From: Rhodomicrobium lacus
GTDB lineage: Bacteria; Pseudomonadota; Alphaproteobacteria; Rhizobiales; Rhodomicrobiaceae
Direction of reading: 5' to 3'
Assembly (NCBI RefSeq): GCF_003992725.1
Contig: NZ_RZNF01000003.1
Location: 124,001 to 188,000 of the forward strand
Length of the DNA: 64,000 nt
Below the pieces are notes generated by a model. It did no database searches. It was not told where the DNA came from and worked only from the letters and a program-made list of their open reading frames with translations. Of this stretch, positions 11,109-21,933 are shown piece by piece (positions within the stretch are counted from its first letter, which is position 1; each line of letters starts with the position of its first letter). The position numbers were made by a program, and so were the translations under genes.

Positions 11109-12132
11109 CTGGAGCACACTCTGGAGTAACTACGGCTTTCCGACCGCGCTTATCCTCGGTCAGAGCCTTCTTACGCTCGTCGCGTTGCTCCTGTTCATCG
11201 CGTATCTGCTGCTGGCGGACCGCAAGATCTGGGCGGCGGTGCAGCTTCGGCGCGGCCCGAACGTCGTCGGTGCCTACGGGCTCCTGCAATCCTTCGCAGA
11301 CTTCCTGAAATTCGTCGTAAAGGAGCCGGTCATCCCGGCGGGAGCCGACAAGACGCTGTTCCTGCTGGCGCCGCTCGCCACCACCGTGCTCGCGCTCGCG
11401 GGCTGGGCCGTGATCCCCGTAGCGGACGGCTGGGTGGTATCAGATCTGAATGTCGGCATTCTCTACCTCTTCGCGATTTCGTCGCTCGGCGTCTACGGCA
11501 TCATCATCGGCGGCTGGGCTTCAAATTCGAAATATCCGTTCCTCGGCGCGCTGCGTTCGGCCGCACAGATGGTTTCGTACGAGGTGTCCATCGGCTTCAT
11601 ACTGGTGACGGTGCTCCTTTGCGCGGGCACGATGAACCTGTCCGGCATTGTCGAGGCGCAACGCAGCGACTACGGCCTGTTCGGCTGGTACTGGCTGCCG
11701 CTGTTTCCGATGTTCGTGGTGTTCTTCATATCGGCACTGGCAGAGACGAACCGCCCGCCCTTCGATCTTCCCGAAGCGGAATCGGAACTCGTAGCCGGCT
11801 TCATGGTCGAATACTCGTCGACGCCCTATCTTCTCTTCATGCTCGGCGAATACGTCGCGATCACCGTGATGTGCGCGCTGGCCACGATCCTCTTCATGGG
11901 CGGATGGTTGCCGCCTTTCGAGGTGGCGCCCTTCACCTGGGTGCCGGGCATTATCTGGTTCGTGCTGAAATTCTGCTTCGTCTTCTTCCTGTTCGCGATG
12001 GTGAAGGCGATCGTGCCCCGCTACCGCTACGATCAGCTGATGCGGCTCGGCTGGAAGATCTTCCTGCCCACGTCGCTCGCGATGGTGGTGGTTGTGGCGG
12101 CGGTTCTGCAATTCGGAGGTCTCGCGCGCTAG
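11101..12132 (+). CDS. nuoH: NADH-quinone oxidoreductase subunit H
   Basis: Membrane subunit at the junction of the two arms of complex I, forming part of the quinone chamber. The 343-aa hydrophobic protein shows the conserved [22 protein letters not shown] segment, the [20 protein letters not shown] loop and about eight membrane helices. Start: ATG 11101, overlapping the end of nuoG; an in-frame TTG at 11089 is less likely. The nuoI gene follows after 28 bases. Confidence 0.96.
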   Translation: MADWSTLWSNYGFPTALILGQSLLTLVALLLFIAYLLLADRKIWAAVQLRRGPNVVGAYGLLQSFADFLKFVVKEPVIPAGADKTLFLLAPLATTVLALAGWAVIPVADGWVVSDLNVGILYLFAISSLGVYGIIIGGWASNSKYPFLGALRSAAQMVSYEVSIGFILVTVLLCAGTMNLSGIVEAQRSDYGLFGWYWLPLFPMFVVFFISALAETNRPPFDLPEAESELVAGFMVEYSSTPYLLFMLGEYVAITVMCALATILFMGGWLPPFEVAPFTWVPGIIWFVLKFCFVFFLFAMVKAIVPRYRYDQLMRLGWKIFLPTSLAMVVVVAAVLQFGGLAR

Positions 12133-12160
12133 CGCGGGCTTTTCCCAAGGGAGTACCTGC

Positions 12161-12652
12161 ATGGGCGGCTTCGGCCAGTCTTTGAGATCAGCGGTTCTCG
12201 GCGAGTTTCTCGTCGCGACATGGCTTGCCATGAAGTATTTCTTCGCGCCGAAAGCGACGATCAACTATCCGTTCGAGAAGAACCCGCTCTCGCCCCGCTT
12301 TCGTGGCGAACACGCGCTGCGCCGCTACCCGAACGGCATGGAACGCTGCATCGCCTGCAAGCTGTGCGAAGCCATCTGCCCGGCGCAGGCCATCACCATC
12401 GAGGCGGGGCCGCGCCGCAACGACGGCACGCGCCGCACGACACGCTACGACATCGACATGGTGAAATGCATCTATTGCGGCTTCTGCCAGGAAGCCTGCC
12501 CGGTGGATGCCATCGTCGAAGGACCGAATTTCGAGTTTGCCACAGAAACGCGAGAGGAATTGCTGTACGACAAGGAAAAACTGCTTGCGAATGGGGACAG
12601 ATGGGAGCGCGTTCTAGCAAAAAACATTGAACTCGATGCGCCCTACCGTTAA
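12161..12652 (+). CDS. nuoI: NADH-quinone oxidoreductase subunit I
   Basis: Ferredoxin-like subunit holding two [4Fe-4S] clusters (N6a, N6b) that pass electrons towards the quinone-reducing end of complex I. The 163-aa protein has CX2CX2CX3C motifs at Cys63/66/69/73 and Cys103/106/109/113, each ending in CP. Start: ATG 12161, behind AAGGGAG with 8-base spacing; the frame is open upstream but that part overlaps nuoH. The 450-base gap before nuoJ is unusual. Confidence 0.96.
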   Translation: MGGFGQSLRSAVLGEFLVATWLAMKYFFAPKATINYPFEKNPLSPRFRGEHALRRYPNGMERCIACKLCEAICPAQAITIEAGPRRNDGTRRTTRYDIDMVKCIYCGFCQEACPVDAIVEGPNFEFATETREELLYDKEKLLANGDRWERVLAKNIELDAPYR

Positions 12653-13103
12653 CCGTTACTGACAGTAACATCCGAATGTCTCCACTCACAGGCTCGCGCG
12701 TTTAGCGCCTGACACGGCGAAAAAGGCGCGTAAATCGAATTGCTCTCCTTCGACGAGGGGCGGGGGAGTGTGGTCTGCCATGAGCGATGTTTCTTCTCCC
12801 CCTCGCCGCAGGAACGCCGCCGTCCGGCAAGTGGGCAAGACCCGGATGGGGACATAAGGGGGTTCACACGAGATCGATCTGCCGTCAGGCCGAAATGCCT
12901 CGGAGCAGACGCGATCGGCAGAAACAGGGATGCCTCGAAGTCGGCAAAGACGAAGGGTGTTCCGAAAGATCGATTTGCGAGGCAGATCACCGGCCCGCTG
13001 TCGAGCTTGAACGAAGGGACGGGTTGCGCCGCCTGGCGGCGTGATCCAGAGCACGAACAATGTCTTCCACGGCTAACGCCGCACATTTCGAGATCGGCCG
13101 CGC
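12653..13103. other. 450-base gene-free insert between nuoI and nuoJ
   Basis: In most alphaproteobacteria nuoI and nuoJ are nearly adjacent. Here 451 bases separate them. Just after nuoI is a hairpin with arms GTTACT/AGTAAC (12655-12669), then a bulged TTTAGCGCC/GGCGCGTAAA stem (12701-12734). A 153-codon open frame runs the other way but has no recognisable domain and no ribosome binding site. No transposase remnants or terminal repeats were seen. Confidence 0.6.
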
Positions 13104-13706
13104 ATGACAATCGCTGGATACTTCTTCTATCTGTTTTCCATCGTGCTCATCTCATCGGGCGCGATGGTCATTTCCGCGCGAAATCCGGTCCATTCCGTGC
13201 TGTTTCTCATCCTCGCCTTCCTGAACGCGGCGGGGCTTTTCGTTCTGCTCGGCGCCGAGTTCCTCGCGATGATCCTCGTCATCGTCTATGTGGGCGCGGT
13301 CGCGGTCCTGTTCCTGTTCGTCGTGATGACGCTCGACATCGACTTCGTTCAATTGCGGAAGGGCATGAGCCGATATCTGCCGATCGGCATTCTGGTCGGG
13401 CTCGTGCTTGTGACCGAACTCATCCTTGTGGTGGGGGGCTTCTCGGTTGCGCCGGGTGCGTTCCGACCGGTTACAGGCGAACACGTCACCAATACCGAGG
13501 CCATCGGACGCGTCCTCTACACCGATTACCTCTATTTCTTCCAACTTTCCGGGCTCGTGCTTCTCGTCGCAATGATCGGGGCTATCGTGCTGACCCTCCG
13601 TCACCGCTCCGACTCGAAACGGCAGACCATCGCGCGCCAGGTCGGACGCAGACGCGAGGATGCCATCGAAGTGGTTAAAGTCGAAACCGGGAAGGGGATC
13701 TCCTGA
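13104..13706 (+). CDS. nuoJ: NADH-quinone oxidoreductase subunit J
   Basis: Membrane subunit of complex I, 200 aa, with five predicted helices. The conserved third helix ([30 protein letters not shown]) is present, including the pi-bulge region. The C-terminus after the last helix is charged (RHRSDSKRQ). Start: ATG 13104 gives [16 protein letters not shown], the normal N-terminus, although no strong ribosome binding site precedes it. The nuoK gene begins 4 bases after the stop. Confidence 0.95.
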   Translation: MTIAGYFFYLFSIVLISSGAMVISARNPVHSVLFLILAFLNAAGLFVLLGAEFLAMILVIVYVGAVAVLFLFVVMTLDIDFVQLRKGMSRYLPIGILVGLVLVTELILVVGGFSVAPGAFRPVTGEHVTNTEAIGRVLYTDYLYFFQLSGLVLLVAMIGAIVLTLRHRSDSKRQTIARQVGRRREDAIEVVKVETGKGIS

Positions 13707-13710
13707 GACC

Positions 13711-14052
13711 ATGCTGAACACGATCTCACCCGTGGAGGCCGCGACCGGCATCGCACTCCAGCAGTATCTCACCGTCGCCGCCATCCTGTTCACGCTCGGC
13801 GCGTTCGGCATCTTCCTGAACCGGAAGAACGTCATCATCATCCTGATGTCCGTCGAGCTGATGCTCCTGGCCGTAAACGTGAACCTCGTCGCGTTCTCGG
13901 CCTATCTGAACGATCTCACGGGCCAGATCTTCGCGCTGATGGTGCTGACCGTCGCGGCGGCCGAAGCCGCGATCGGGCTCGCCATCATCGTCATCTACAA
14001 CCGGAACCGCGGCTCCATCGCCGTTGACGACATCAACTCGATGAAAGGCTGA
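13711..14052 (+). CDS. nuoK: NADH-quinone oxidoreductase subunit K
   Basis: Small antiporter-like membrane subunit (113 aa, usually about 102) with three helices. The key acidic residue in the second helix is present in the segment [18 protein letters not shown]. Start: ATG 13711 adds about 11 residues ([15 protein letters not shown]) before the usual [13 protein letters not shown] start. The nearest purine-rich site, GGGGAT, is about 13 bases upstream, so the true start could be slightly later. It lies between nuoJ and nuoL with short gaps. Confidence 0.94.
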   Translation: MLNTISPVEAATGIALQQYLTVAAILFTLGAFGIFLNRKNVIIILMSVELMLLAVNVNLVAFSAYLNDLTGQIFALMVLTVAAAEAAIGLAIIVIYNRNRGSIAVDDINSMKG

Positions 14053-14059
14053 GGCGGGC

Positions 14060-15994
14060 ATGTATCAGGCCATCGTCCTACTTCCGCTGATCGGTGCGCT
14101 CAGTGCCGGCTTTTTCGGGCGCACGCTCGGCGACAAGAACTCCGGTTTTCTGACAAGCGCTCTCGTGCTCGTCTCGGCGGCCCTTTCGTGGTTGGCCCTT
14201 TATCAGGTCGGAGTGCTCGGACAGGAGGCGCGCGTCACGCTGTTCCCATGGATCGGCGTCGGCGATCTGCAAACATCGTGGTCGCTGCGGATCGACACGC
14301 TGACCGCCGTCATGCTCGTGGTGGTCAACACCGTCTCGGCGCTCGTTCATATCTACTCCGTCGGCTACATGTCCGACGACGACCGCCAGCCGCTGTTCTT
14401 CTCCTATCTGTCGCTGTTCACCTTCGCGATGCTGTCGCTTGTGACCGCCGACAACCTCGTGCAGCTTTTCTTCGGCTGGGAGGGCGTGGGCCTCGCGTCC
14501 TATCTGCTGATCGGCTTCTGGTACCATCGCGAAAGCGCGAATGCGGCGGCGATCAAGGCGTTCGTCGTCAACCGCGTGGGCGACTTCGGCTTCGCGATCG
14601 GCATCTTCGCGATCTGGTTCATTTTCCGCGACGTGAACTTCGACACGATTTTCGCCGCCGCGAAGGAGCATCAGGCCACGACCATTCCGTTCTTCGGCTA
14701 TCAGGTGCCCGCGCTCGATTTTATCTGCCTTTTCCTGTTCATGGGCGCGATGGGCAAGTCGGCGCAGTTCCTGCTGCACACGTGGTTGCCCGATGCGATG
14801 GAAGGCCCGACGCCGGTTTCCGCCCTCATCCACGCCGCCACCATGGTAACGGCGGGCGTGTTCATGGTTGCGCGGCTTTCTCCGCTGTTCGAACTGGCGC
14901 CGGTTGCGCTGCTCGTTGTGACCTGCGTCGGCGCGATCACCGCATTCTTCGCGGCCACCGTCGGCATGGCGCAGAACGACATCAAGCGCGTCATCGCCTA
15001 TTCCACCTGCTCGCAGCTCGGTTACATGTTCGTGGCGCTCGGGCTTTCGGCCTACGGCGCGGGGGTGTTTCACCTTTTCACGCACGCCTTTTTCAAGGCG
15101 CTGCTCTTCCTCGGCGCCGGTTCGGTGATCCACGCGCTTCACGGCGAGCAGGATCTTCGCAAGATGGGCGGCATGCGCAAGGCGATCCCGTTCACCTTCG
15201 GCATGATGGTGATCGGCACGCTGGCGCTCACGGGCTTTCCCTTCACGGCGGGCTACTTCTCGAAGGACATGATCATCGAGGTGGCGGAAGTCTCGCATTC
15301 CTCGGTCGGTCACATCGTCTACTGGATGCTGATCTTCGCCGCCTTCCTCACGTCGTTCTACTCATGGCGGCTGATCTTCATGGCGTTCTACGGCGAGCCG
15401 AAGGACCATCACGCCTTCGAGCACGCGCATGAATCGCCGCCCGTAATGACGGGACCGCTTCTGATCCTCGCCGCCGGCGCGCTGTTCGCGGGGCTCATCT
15501 TCGCACCGTACTTCGTCGGCGCGGACTACGCGCAGTTCTGGCGCGGATCGCTGTTCTTCCTGCACGGCTGGCACGAGCCGCATGTGGCCGACGCCTTCAT
15601 GAAGTGGCTGCCGACCATCGTGATGGCTGCGGGCTTCGGCGTCGCCTACTGGGCCTATATCGCCTCGCCCGGAATTCCGGCCTGGACCGTCAAGACCTTC
15701 AAGCCGGTCCACGCCTTCCTCTACAACAAGTGGTACTTCGACGAGCTTTATGACTGGATCTTCGTGCGGCCCACGCGCTGGATCGCCCGCGTCCTTTGGA
15801 AATACGGCGACGGCGCGCTCATCGACGGGCTCGGCCCCGACGGCGTCGCCGCCAGCGTGGTCGCGACCACAAAACGCGTCGTCCGCATCCAGACCGGCTT
15901 CGTCTACACCTACGCCTTCGTCATGCTCATCGGCGTGACGGTCCTCATCACCTGGTTCGCCTACCTTTACCGCGGGGCTTTGTTCACCCTATGA
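14060..15994 (+). CDS. nuoL: NADH-quinone oxidoreductase subunit L
   Basis: Largest antiporter-like subunit of complex I and distal proton pump, 644 aa, with its long C-terminal lateral helix. Visible: [19 protein letters not shown] with the conserved Glu, the [33 protein letters not shown] helix with the proton-channel Lys, and the C-terminal region near [18 protein letters not shown]. Start: ATG 14060, 7 bases after the nuoK stop, behind GAGGCGGG. The stop overlaps the nuoM start as ATGA. Confidence 0.96.
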   Translation: MYQAIVLLPLIGALSAGFFGRTLGDKNSGFLTSALVLVSAALSWLALYQVGVLGQEARVTLFPWIGVGDLQTSWSLRIDTLTAVMLVVVNTVSALVHIYSVGYMSDDDRQPLFFSYLSLFTFAMLSLVTADNLVQLFFGWEGVGLASYLLIGFWYHRESANAAAIKAFVVNRVGDFGFAIGIFAIWFIFRDVNFDTIFAAAKEHQATTIPFFGYQVPALDFICLFLFMGAMGKSAQFLLHTWLPDAMEGPTPVSALIHAATMVTAGVFMVARLSPLFELAPVALLVVTCVGAITAFFAATVGMAQNDIKRVIAYSTCSQLGYMFVALGLSAYGAGVFHLFTHAFFKALLFLGAGSVIHALHGEQDLRKMGGMRKAIPFTFGMMVIGTLALTGFPFTAGYFSKDMIIEVAEVSHSSVGHIVYWMLIFAAFLTSFYSWRLIFMAFYGEPKDHHAFEHAHESPPVMTGPLLILAAGALFAGLIFAPYFVGADYAQFWRGSLFFLHGWHEPHVADAFMKWLPTIVMAAGFGVAYWAYIASPGIPAWTVKTFKPVHAFLYNKWYFDELYDWIFVRPTRWIARVLWKYGDGALIDGLGPDGVAASVVATTKRVVRIQTGFVYTYAFVMLIGVTVLITWFAYLYRGALFTL

Positions 15995-17529
15995 AAGAAT
16001 GGCCCATTCTGACGACGCTCATGCTGCTGCCGGTCATCGGCGCGCTCCTGCTCGCCGTCCTTCGTGGCACCGATGAAGCCGCGCTGAAGAATGCGCGCTG
16101 GATCGCGCTGTGGACGACCGTCGTCACCTTCGCGCTGTCGCTCATCCTTCTGACCGACTTCGACTATGCCAATCCGGGCTTCCAGTTCGTGGAGCACCGG
16201 CCGTGGCTGTCGAACACGATCACCTATTACGTCGGCGTCGACGGGCTTTCGCTGCCCTTCGTGATCCTGACGACCTTCCTCATGCCGCTGACGATCCTCG
16301 CGAGCTGGAAATCGATCACGGTGCGCGTGAAGGAATACATGATCGCGTTCCTGATCCTCGAAGCGCTGATGATCGGGGTCTTCTGCGCGCTCGACCTCGT
16401 GCTGTTCTACCTGTTCTTCGAGGGCGGGCTTATCCCGATGTTCATCATCATCGGCGTGTGGGGCGGGCCGCGCCGCGTCTATGCGAGCTTCAAGTTCTTC
16501 CTCTACACGCTGCTCGGCTCGCTGTTCATGCTGATCGCGATCCTCGTCATGTACGGCATGGCGGGGACGACCGAAATCCCGGCGCTCCTGAAATACGATT
16601 TCCCCGTCAATGTGCAGGCGTGGCTCTGGTTCGCCTTCCTCGCCTCGTTCGCGGTGAAGCTGCCCATGTGGCCGGTTCACACCTGGTTGCCGGACGCGCA
16701 CGTCGAAGCGCCGACGGCGGGCTCGGTCGTGCTGGCGGCGATCCTCCTGAAGATGGGCGGCTATGGTTTCATCCGCTTCTCGCTGCCGATGTTCCCGGAT
16801 GCGTCGGTGCAGTTCGCGCCGCTGATGTTCACGCTCGGCGCCGCCGCGATCATCTACACATCCCTCGTGGCCTTCGCGCAGAAGGACATGAAGAAGCTCA
16901 TCGCCTATTCGTCGGTCGCGCATATGGGCTTCGTCACCATCGGCGTGTTTTCCGGCACAGAGCAGGGCGTGCAGGGCGCGGTGTTCCAGATGATCAGCCA
17001 TGGCATCGTGTCCGGCGCGTTGTTCCTTGCAGTGGGCGTCGTTTACGACCGCATGCACACCCGCGAAATCGCAGCCTATGGCGGGCTCGCCGACCGCATG
17101 CCGATCTACGCCTTCTTCTTCATGGTCTTTACCATGGCGAATGTCGGGCTGCCCGGCACGAGCGGCTTCATCGGCGAGTTCCTGACGCTGATGGGCACTT
17201 TCGAGGCGAACACGGTCGCCGCGTTCTTCGCCTGCTTCGGCCTCATCCTCTCGGCTGTCTACGCGTTGACGCTCTATCGCAAGATGATCTTCGGCAAGCT
17301 CGAAAAGCCGTCGCTCGCCACGATCAAGGACATGGGGCCGCGCGAGATCGGCATCATGGCTCCGCTCCTGATCCTCACGATCGTGCTCGGCTTCTATCCG
17401 AAACCGGTGCTCGACATGACGAGCGGATCGGTCAAGGCGATGATCCAGCCGTATCAGAAAGAACTTCAGGCGAAAGCCGACACGGGCGCTGTGGCGAAGT
17501 CGTTCGCCGAACTTGAGAACAGGCGGTGA
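15991..17529 (+). CDS. nuoM: NADH-quinone oxidoreductase subunit M
   Basis: Antiporter-like proton-pumping subunit of complex I, 512 aa. It contains the [22 protein letters not shown] segment with the conserved Glu and the [38 protein letters not shown] helix pair with the channel Lys. Start: ATG 15991, overlapping the nuoL stop by 4 bases. The frame is open for 65 codons upstream, but that part is arginine-rich shadow of nuoL. The nuoN start lies 2 bases after the stop. Confidence 0.96.
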   Translation: MKEWPILTTLMLLPVIGALLLAVLRGTDEAALKNARWIALWTTVVTFALSLILLTDFDYANPGFQFVEHRPWLSNTITYYVGVDGLSLPFVILTTFLMPLTILASWKSITVRVKEYMIAFLILEALMIGVFCALDLVLFYLFFEGGLIPMFIIIGVWGGPRRVYASFKFFLYTLLGSLFMLIAILVMYGMAGTTEIPALLKYDFPVNVQAWLWFAFLASFAVKLPMWPVHTWLPDAHVEAPTAGSVVLAAILLKMGGYGFIRFSLPMFPDASVQFAPLMFTLGAAAIIYTSLVAFAQKDMKKLIAYSSVAHMGFVTIGVFSGTEQGVQGAVFQMISHGIVSGALFLAVGVVYDRMHTREIAAYGGLADRMPIYAFFFMVFTMANVGLPGTSGFIGEFLTLMGTFEANTVAAFFACFGLILSAVYALTLYRKMIFGKLEKPSLATIKDMGPREIGIMAPLLILTIVLGFYPKPVLDMTSGSVKAMIQPYQKELQAKADTGAVAKSFAELENRR

Positions 17530-17531
17530 CG

Positions 17532-19010
17532 ATGCTGTCCGACGCTTTCACCAGAGCTTCCACCATGCTTTCGAGCTACGCGCCGATCTACCCGGAACTG
17601 TTCGTCGTGCTGGCGGCCTTCGTGCTCCTCCTGTGGGGCGTGTACAATCGCTACCCGGCGGGGCTTTCCATCAGCATTGTCGCTGTCGGCGTTCTCCTCG
17701 GCGCGATCGTGCTCGTCGCGCGTCAGCCGTCGCTCGCGCAGGAACTTTTCAACGGCGCGTTCGTGGATGACGGCTTCGCCCGCTTCATGAAGATCCTGAC
17801 GCTCGCGGGCGCGGCGCTCGCGATCCTGCTCTCGCTCGATTATCTGCGCCGCGAGCGCATCCTGCGCTTCGAGTATCCGGTTCTGATCCTGCTGGCGACA
17901 GCAGGTATGATGCTGACCATCTCGGCGAACGACCTGATTTCGCTCTATCTCGCTCTCGAATTCCAGAGCCTCGCGCTTTACGTGCTCGCCGCCTTTCATC
18001 GCGATCATCTGCGCTCGACCGAAGCGGGCCTGAAATATTTCATCCTCGGCATCCTCTCGTCCGGCCTGCTGCTCTATGGCTCGTCGCTCGTCTACGGCTA
18101 TACGGGCGCGACGAACTTCGCGCGCATCGCCGAAGCGGTGCATGCGAGCGGCGCATCGGTGGGCCTCGTCTTCGGCCTCGTCTTCATTCTCGCCGGGCTT
18201 GCCTTCAAGCTCGCGGCGGTGCCGTTCCACATGTGGACGCCCGACGTGTACGAAGGAGCGCCGACGCCCGTCACCGCCTTCTTCGCCACTGCCGCGAAGA
18301 TGTCGGCCATGGCCATGCTCATTCGCGTGGTGCTGACCGCCTTCCCCGACGCGACGCAGCAATGGCAGCAGATCGTCATCGCGATTTCGGTTGCATCCAT
18401 GGCGCTCGGCGCCTTTGCCGCCATCGGACAGAAGAACATCAAGCGCCTGCTCGGCTATTCGTCCATCGGACACGTCGGCTATGCGCTTGTCGGCCTTGCC
18501 GCAGCCGTTCCGGGCGGCGCCGCCGCCGAGGGCGTGTCGAGCGTGCTGATCTATCTTGCGATCTACCTCGCCATGACCGCCGGAGCCTTCGCCTGCGTGC
18601 TCGGAATGCGCAGCGGCCGCACGGCATACAGTGAAAACATCTCCGATCTCGCGGGCATGTCCAAAGATCAGCCGCTGTTCGCCTTCCTGTTCGCGATGCT
18701 GCTGTTTTCGCTCGCGGGCATTCCCCCCCTCGCCGGTTTCTTCGCCAAGCTGTACGTGTTCAATGCAGCCGTTCAGGCGCAGCTTTACTGGCTCGCCATC
18801 GTCGGCGTCGTGCTTTCAGTGATCAGCGCCTACTATTATCTGAGGGTTGTGAAGGTGATGTATTTCGACGAAAAGGGTGAAACCTTCGAGCCGATTGCGC
18901 CATCCGTGAAGATCACGCTCGGCATCACCGCCGCGTTCACGCTTCTGTTCTTCCTCTATCCGAGCCCGCTCAAGCTTGCAGCCGACGCAGCCTCGCGCAC
19001 GTTCTTCTGA
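17532..19010 (+). CDS. nuoN: NADH-quinone oxidoreductase subunit N
   Basis: Third antiporter-like subunit, 492 aa. Conserved blocks are ISLYLALEFQSLALYVLAAF, GLAFKLAAVPFHMWTPDVYEGAPTPVTAFFATAAK and NIKRLLGYSSIGHVGYALVG. Start: ATG 17532, 5 bases after AGGCGG; a GTG at 17526 overlaps the nuoM stop and is an alternative that adds two residues. It is the last nuo gene; birA follows after only 6 bases and is probably co-transcribed. Confidence 0.95.
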   Translation: MLSDAFTRASTMLSSYAPIYPELFVVLAAFVLLLWGVYNRYPAGLSISIVAVGVLLGAIVLVARQPSLAQELFNGAFVDDGFARFMKILTLAGAALAILLSLDYLRRERILRFEYPVLILLATAGMMLTISANDLISLYLALEFQSLALYVLAAFHRDHLRSTEAGLKYFILGILSSGLLLYGSSLVYGYTGATNFARIAEAVHASGASVGLVFGLVFILAGLAFKLAAVPFHMWTPDVYEGAPTPVTAFFATAAKMSAMAMLIRVVLTAFPDATQQWQQIVIAISVASMALGAFAAIGQKNIKRLLGYSSIGHVGYALVGLAAAVPGGAAAEGVSSVLIYLAIYLAMTAGAFACVLGMRSGRTAYSENISDLAGMSKDQPLFAFLFAMLLFSLAGIPPLAGFFAKLYVFNAAVQAQLYWLAIVGVVLSVISAYYYLRVVKVMYFDEKGETFEPIAPSVKITLGITAAFTLLFFLYPSPLKLAADAASRTFF

Positions 19011-19016
19011 GGCTCG

Positions 19017-19760
19017 ATGACGCCAAGCGATACACCGGTCTTACGCTTCGAAAGCATCGATTCCACGAATGAGGAGGCGCTGCGGCGGCTTGCTTCCGGC
19101 CTGAAAGCGCCATTCTGGGTCGTGTCCGAGGTGCAGACCCGTGGGCGCGGCCGCGCGGGGCGGCAGTGGAAGTCGCCCGGAGGGAACCTCTACGCGACGC
19201 TTGCCATCACGCTGAAGGTCAGCGCGGCAACCGCGACGCAGCTTTCCTTCGTGGCGGGTCTCGCCGCGCACGATGCCGCCTCGGCCTTTCTTTCGCAGGA
19301 CAAGGCTTCGCGCCTGCGTCTCAAATGGCCGAACGACCTGATGCTCGACGGCGTGAAACTGGCTGGTCTTCTGCTTGAGAGCGTTACCGTTGCGGATGGC
19401 CTCGCCGTTATCCTCGGTATCGGAATCAATGTTGCGGCTCCGCCCGCCGACACAGGCCGCTCTGTCGCCTCGCTCGCGCTTTCGCCGTCATCCGTCGAGG
19501 ATGTTTTCGAATCGCTCGCGGATGCGCTCGAACGCCGGATCGCGCAGTGGAATGAGGGGCGCGGCTTTCCGGCAATCCGGGAAGCGTGGCTTGCTCGCGC
19601 GCTGGCGCTCAATGAGACAATCAGCGTAAATTTGAACAGTTCTATTATTCGCGGTAGATTTTCCGGCGTCGACGATAACGGCGCATTGAAGCTTACCACC
19701 GAGGCGGGGGTTGTCATGACCGTCACCGCGGGCGACATTTATCCGGATGCGCTTCGCTGA
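19017..19760 (+). CDS. birA: Biotin--[acetyl-CoA-carboxylase] ligase, catalytic type
   Basis: Attaches biotin to the carboxylase carrier protein through biotinyl-AMP. The 247-aa protein has the biotin/AMP loop GRGRAGRQW and the KWPNDL motif with the catalytic-site Lys, then the small C-terminal beta domain. It lacks the N-terminal DNA-binding domain of the E. coli protein, so it should be an enzyme only. Start: ATG 19017, 6 bases after nuoN, an arrangement common in alphaproteobacteria. The pantothenate kinase gene coaX that often follows is absent. Confidence 0.92.
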   Translation: MTPSDTPVLRFESIDSTNEEALRRLASGLKAPFWVVSEVQTRGRGRAGRQWKSPGGNLYATLAITLKVSAATATQLSFVAGLAAHDAASAFLSQDKASRLRLKWPNDLMLDGVKLAGLLLESVTVADGLAVILGIGINVAAPPADTGRSVASLALSPSSVEDVFESLADALERRIAQWNEGRGFPAIREAWLARALALNETISVNLNSSIIRGRFSGVDDNGALKLTTEAGVVMTVTAGDIYPDALR

Positions 19761-19808
19761 CCGACTGGGCCAGCGACATAACTCCCTTTGTTGGAAACCA
19801 TAAAAAGA

Positions 19809-21497
19809 ATGACAGTGACAGGAACGCCTGCCAATTCCGAACTCGTATTTTTACCCCTCGGCGGCATCGGTGAAATTGGCCTCAACGTCTACCTTTACGG
19901 ACTGGGAACCGAGGAAGACCGCCAGTGGCTGATGATCGACTGCGGCATCACCTTCCCCGACGATTCGGAGCCTGGGGTGGATGTGGTTCTGCCCGACCTG
20001 CGGTTCATCGAAAACGATCGACAGAACCTCGCGGGCATCCTCATCACCCACGCGCATGAAGATCATATCGGCGCTGTCGCGGAGATGTGGCCGAAGCTGC
20101 GCGCGCCCGTCTACGTGACGAAATTCGCCGCCCATCTCCTGCGCTCGAAACTTCAGGAGCACAGCCACGGCTCGGAAGTGCCGATCGTCGAGATGGCGCA
20201 GGGGTCGCGCTTCAATATCGGACGCTTCGACATCGACCTCGTCACGATGGCGCACTCCATCCCCGAGTGCAATTCGGTGTTCCTGCGCACGCCCGCTGGC
20301 AATGTGCTCCACACGGGCGACTGGAAATTCGACGACACTCCCGCCTATGGCGATCCGAGCGACGAGGCGAAGCTTGCACGGCTCGGCGACGAGGGGGTGC
20401 GCGCGCTGATCTGCGACAGTACGAACGCGCTCGTCGAGGGCATCAGCGTCACGGAAGAAGTGGTCGCGAACAATCTGAAGCTCGTCATCGGCCGCCAGAA
20501 GGGCCGCGTCGCGCTCACCACCTTCGCGTCGAACGTCAATCGGCTGATTTCGATTTCGGAAGCCGCGCGCGCCGCCGGCCGCGAGGTCGTGCTGGTCGGC
20601 CGCGCCATGCACCGGATCGTGGAGGCCGCGCGCGATTCCGGTCTCTGGCCGGAGCATCTGACCTATTCCGATCAGGATGCGTTCCCGTCGATTCCGCGCG
20701 ACAAGGTTCTCGCGCTCGTTACCGGCAGTCAGGGCGAGGGGCAAGCGGCTCTGGCGCGGATCGCGAAGGGCGAACATCCTTTCGTGAAATTCGACCAGGG
20801 CGACAGCGTCATCTTCTCCTCGCGCACCATTCCCGGCAACGAAGACTCGGTGATCCGCATCCAGAACCAGCTCGCGGATCGCGGCATCTCGATCATCACG
20901 GAAGCGCACGAGGGACCGATCCACGCGTCCGGCCACCCGCGCCGGGGCGAACTCACGCGCATGTACCGGCTCACACGGCCGCAATACGTCATCCCCATGC
21001 ATGGCGAACCGCGCCACCTCGAAGCCCACGCCACCTTCGCCGAAGGTCATGGCCTCATGACGCTTCGCGGCGTGCGCGACGGAAAGCTCGTGCATGTCGG
21101 GCCGCAGCATCCGCACATCGCAGACAGCGGCGTGCCGGTCGGGCGGCTTTACCGCGATGGCAATCTCGTGCTCGACGCGGACGACCCTTGCGTAACCGAA
21201 CGCAGGCGGCTTTCGTGGAACGGCTATGTGGCGGTGTCGGTGGTCATTTCGCGCAGCGGCGATCTCGCGGCTAACCCCGTCGTCAGCATGGCAGGGCTTC
21301 CCGCGCGCGACGCCAAAGGCTCGCCGATAAGCGAGCGCGCCCTGTCCGCCGTCTACAACGCGGTGGAGAGCATCCCGCGCCCGAGGCGGAAGGACCCCGC
21401 CTTGATTCGCGACGCGGTGACGCGCTCGGTGCGCGCCGAGATGCGCCTCGTTTGGGGCAAGAAGCCGCTTTGCTCGGTGCTCGTTTCCGTGCTTTAA
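19809..21497 (+). CDS. rnj: Ribonuclease J
   Basis: Metallo-beta-lactamase/beta-CASP nuclease with 5'-3' exo- and endonuclease activity on RNA, 562 aa. The metal-binding motif is HAHEDH (His81, His83, Asp85, His86); further ligands are in MAHSIPE and HTGDWKFD. The beta-CASP part and the C-terminal GHPRRGEL and PMHGEPRHL motifs are intact. Start: ATG 19809 gives MTVTGTPANSELVFLPLGG; TTG codons at 19788 and 19791 are alternatives. There is no strong ribosome binding site; a GGAAA lies about 11 bases upstream. Confidence 0.93.
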   Translation: MTVTGTPANSELVFLPLGGIGEIGLNVYLYGLGTEEDRQWLMIDCGITFPDDSEPGVDVVLPDLRFIENDRQNLAGILITHAHEDHIGAVAEMWPKLRAPVYVTKFAAHLLRSKLQEHSHGSEVPIVEMAQGSRFNIGRFDIDLVTMAHSIPECNSVFLRTPAGNVLHTGDWKFDDTPAYGDPSDEAKLARLGDEGVRALICDSTNALVEGISVTEEVVANNLKLVIGRQKGRVALTTFASNVNRLISISEAARAAGREVVLVGRAMHRIVEAARDSGLWPEHLTYSDQDAFPSIPRDKVLALVTGSQGEGQAALARIAKGEHPFVKFDQGDSVIFSSRTIPGNEDSVIRIQNQLADRGISIITEAHEGPIHASGHPRRGELTRMYRLTRPQYVIPMHGEPRHLEAHATFAEGHGLMTLRGVRDGKLVHVGPQHPHIADSGVPVGRLYRDGNLVLDADDPCVTERRRLSWNGYVAVSVVISRSGDLAANPVVSMAGLPARDAKGSPISERALSAVYNAVESIPRPRRKDPALIRDAVTRSVRAEMRLVWGKKPLCSVLVSVL

Positions 21498-21522
21498 CCG
21501 CGCAAAACATGAGGACCGTCGC

Positions 21523-21927
21523 ATGATCGGACGCTTGAACCACGTTGCGATTGCCGTGAAGAATCTGGATTCTGCCGCGGCCGTCTATCGCGAGACACTC
21601 GGCGCGGAGGTTTCCGAAACCGTGCCACAGCCGGACCACGGCGTGTCCACGATCTTCATCACGCTGCCGAATACCAAGATCGAGCTTCTGGAGCCGCTGG
21701 GCGAGGGTTCGCCGCTGGCGAAGTTCCTTGAAAAGAACCCCGACGGCGGCATCCACCACATTTGCTACGAGGTGGACGACATCCTCGCCGCGCGCGACAG
21801 GCTTGTGGCGAAGGGCGCGCGCGTGCTCGGCAACGGCGAGCCGAAGATCGGCGCACATGGCAAGCCGGTGCTTTTCCTTCACCCGAAGGATTTCTGCGGC
21901 ACGCTCGTTGAACTTGAGCAGAGGTAA
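21523..21927 (+). CDS. mce: Methylmalonyl-CoA epimerase
   Basis: Converts (2S)- and (2R)-methylmalonyl-CoA, linking propionyl-CoA carboxylation to the B12-dependent mutase. The 134-aa protein is a two-module vicinal-oxygen-chelate fold starting LNHVAIAVKNLDSA. Metal ligands are expected at the His of NHVAIAV, the His of GIHHICYEV, and the Glu near the C-terminus (GTLVELEQ). It is followed after 6 bases by a DUF1467 gene, a conserved alphaproteobacterial pair. The mutase itself is not in the window. Confidence 0.93.
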   Translation: MIGRLNHVAIAVKNLDSAAAVYRETLGAEVSETVPQPDHGVSTIFITLPNTKIELLEPLGEGSPLAKFLEKNPDGGIHHICYEVDDILAARDRLVAKGARVLGNGEPKIGAHGKPVLFLHPKDFCGTLVELEQR

Positions 21928-21933
21928 GGCGCC

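Noticed and set aside
12649-13110. 153-codon minus-strand frame in the nuoI-nuoJ spacer
   Set aside because: Part of it looks protein-like, but there is no ribosome binding site, no family match and it ends inside the flanking gene; kept only as a note for comparison with relatives.
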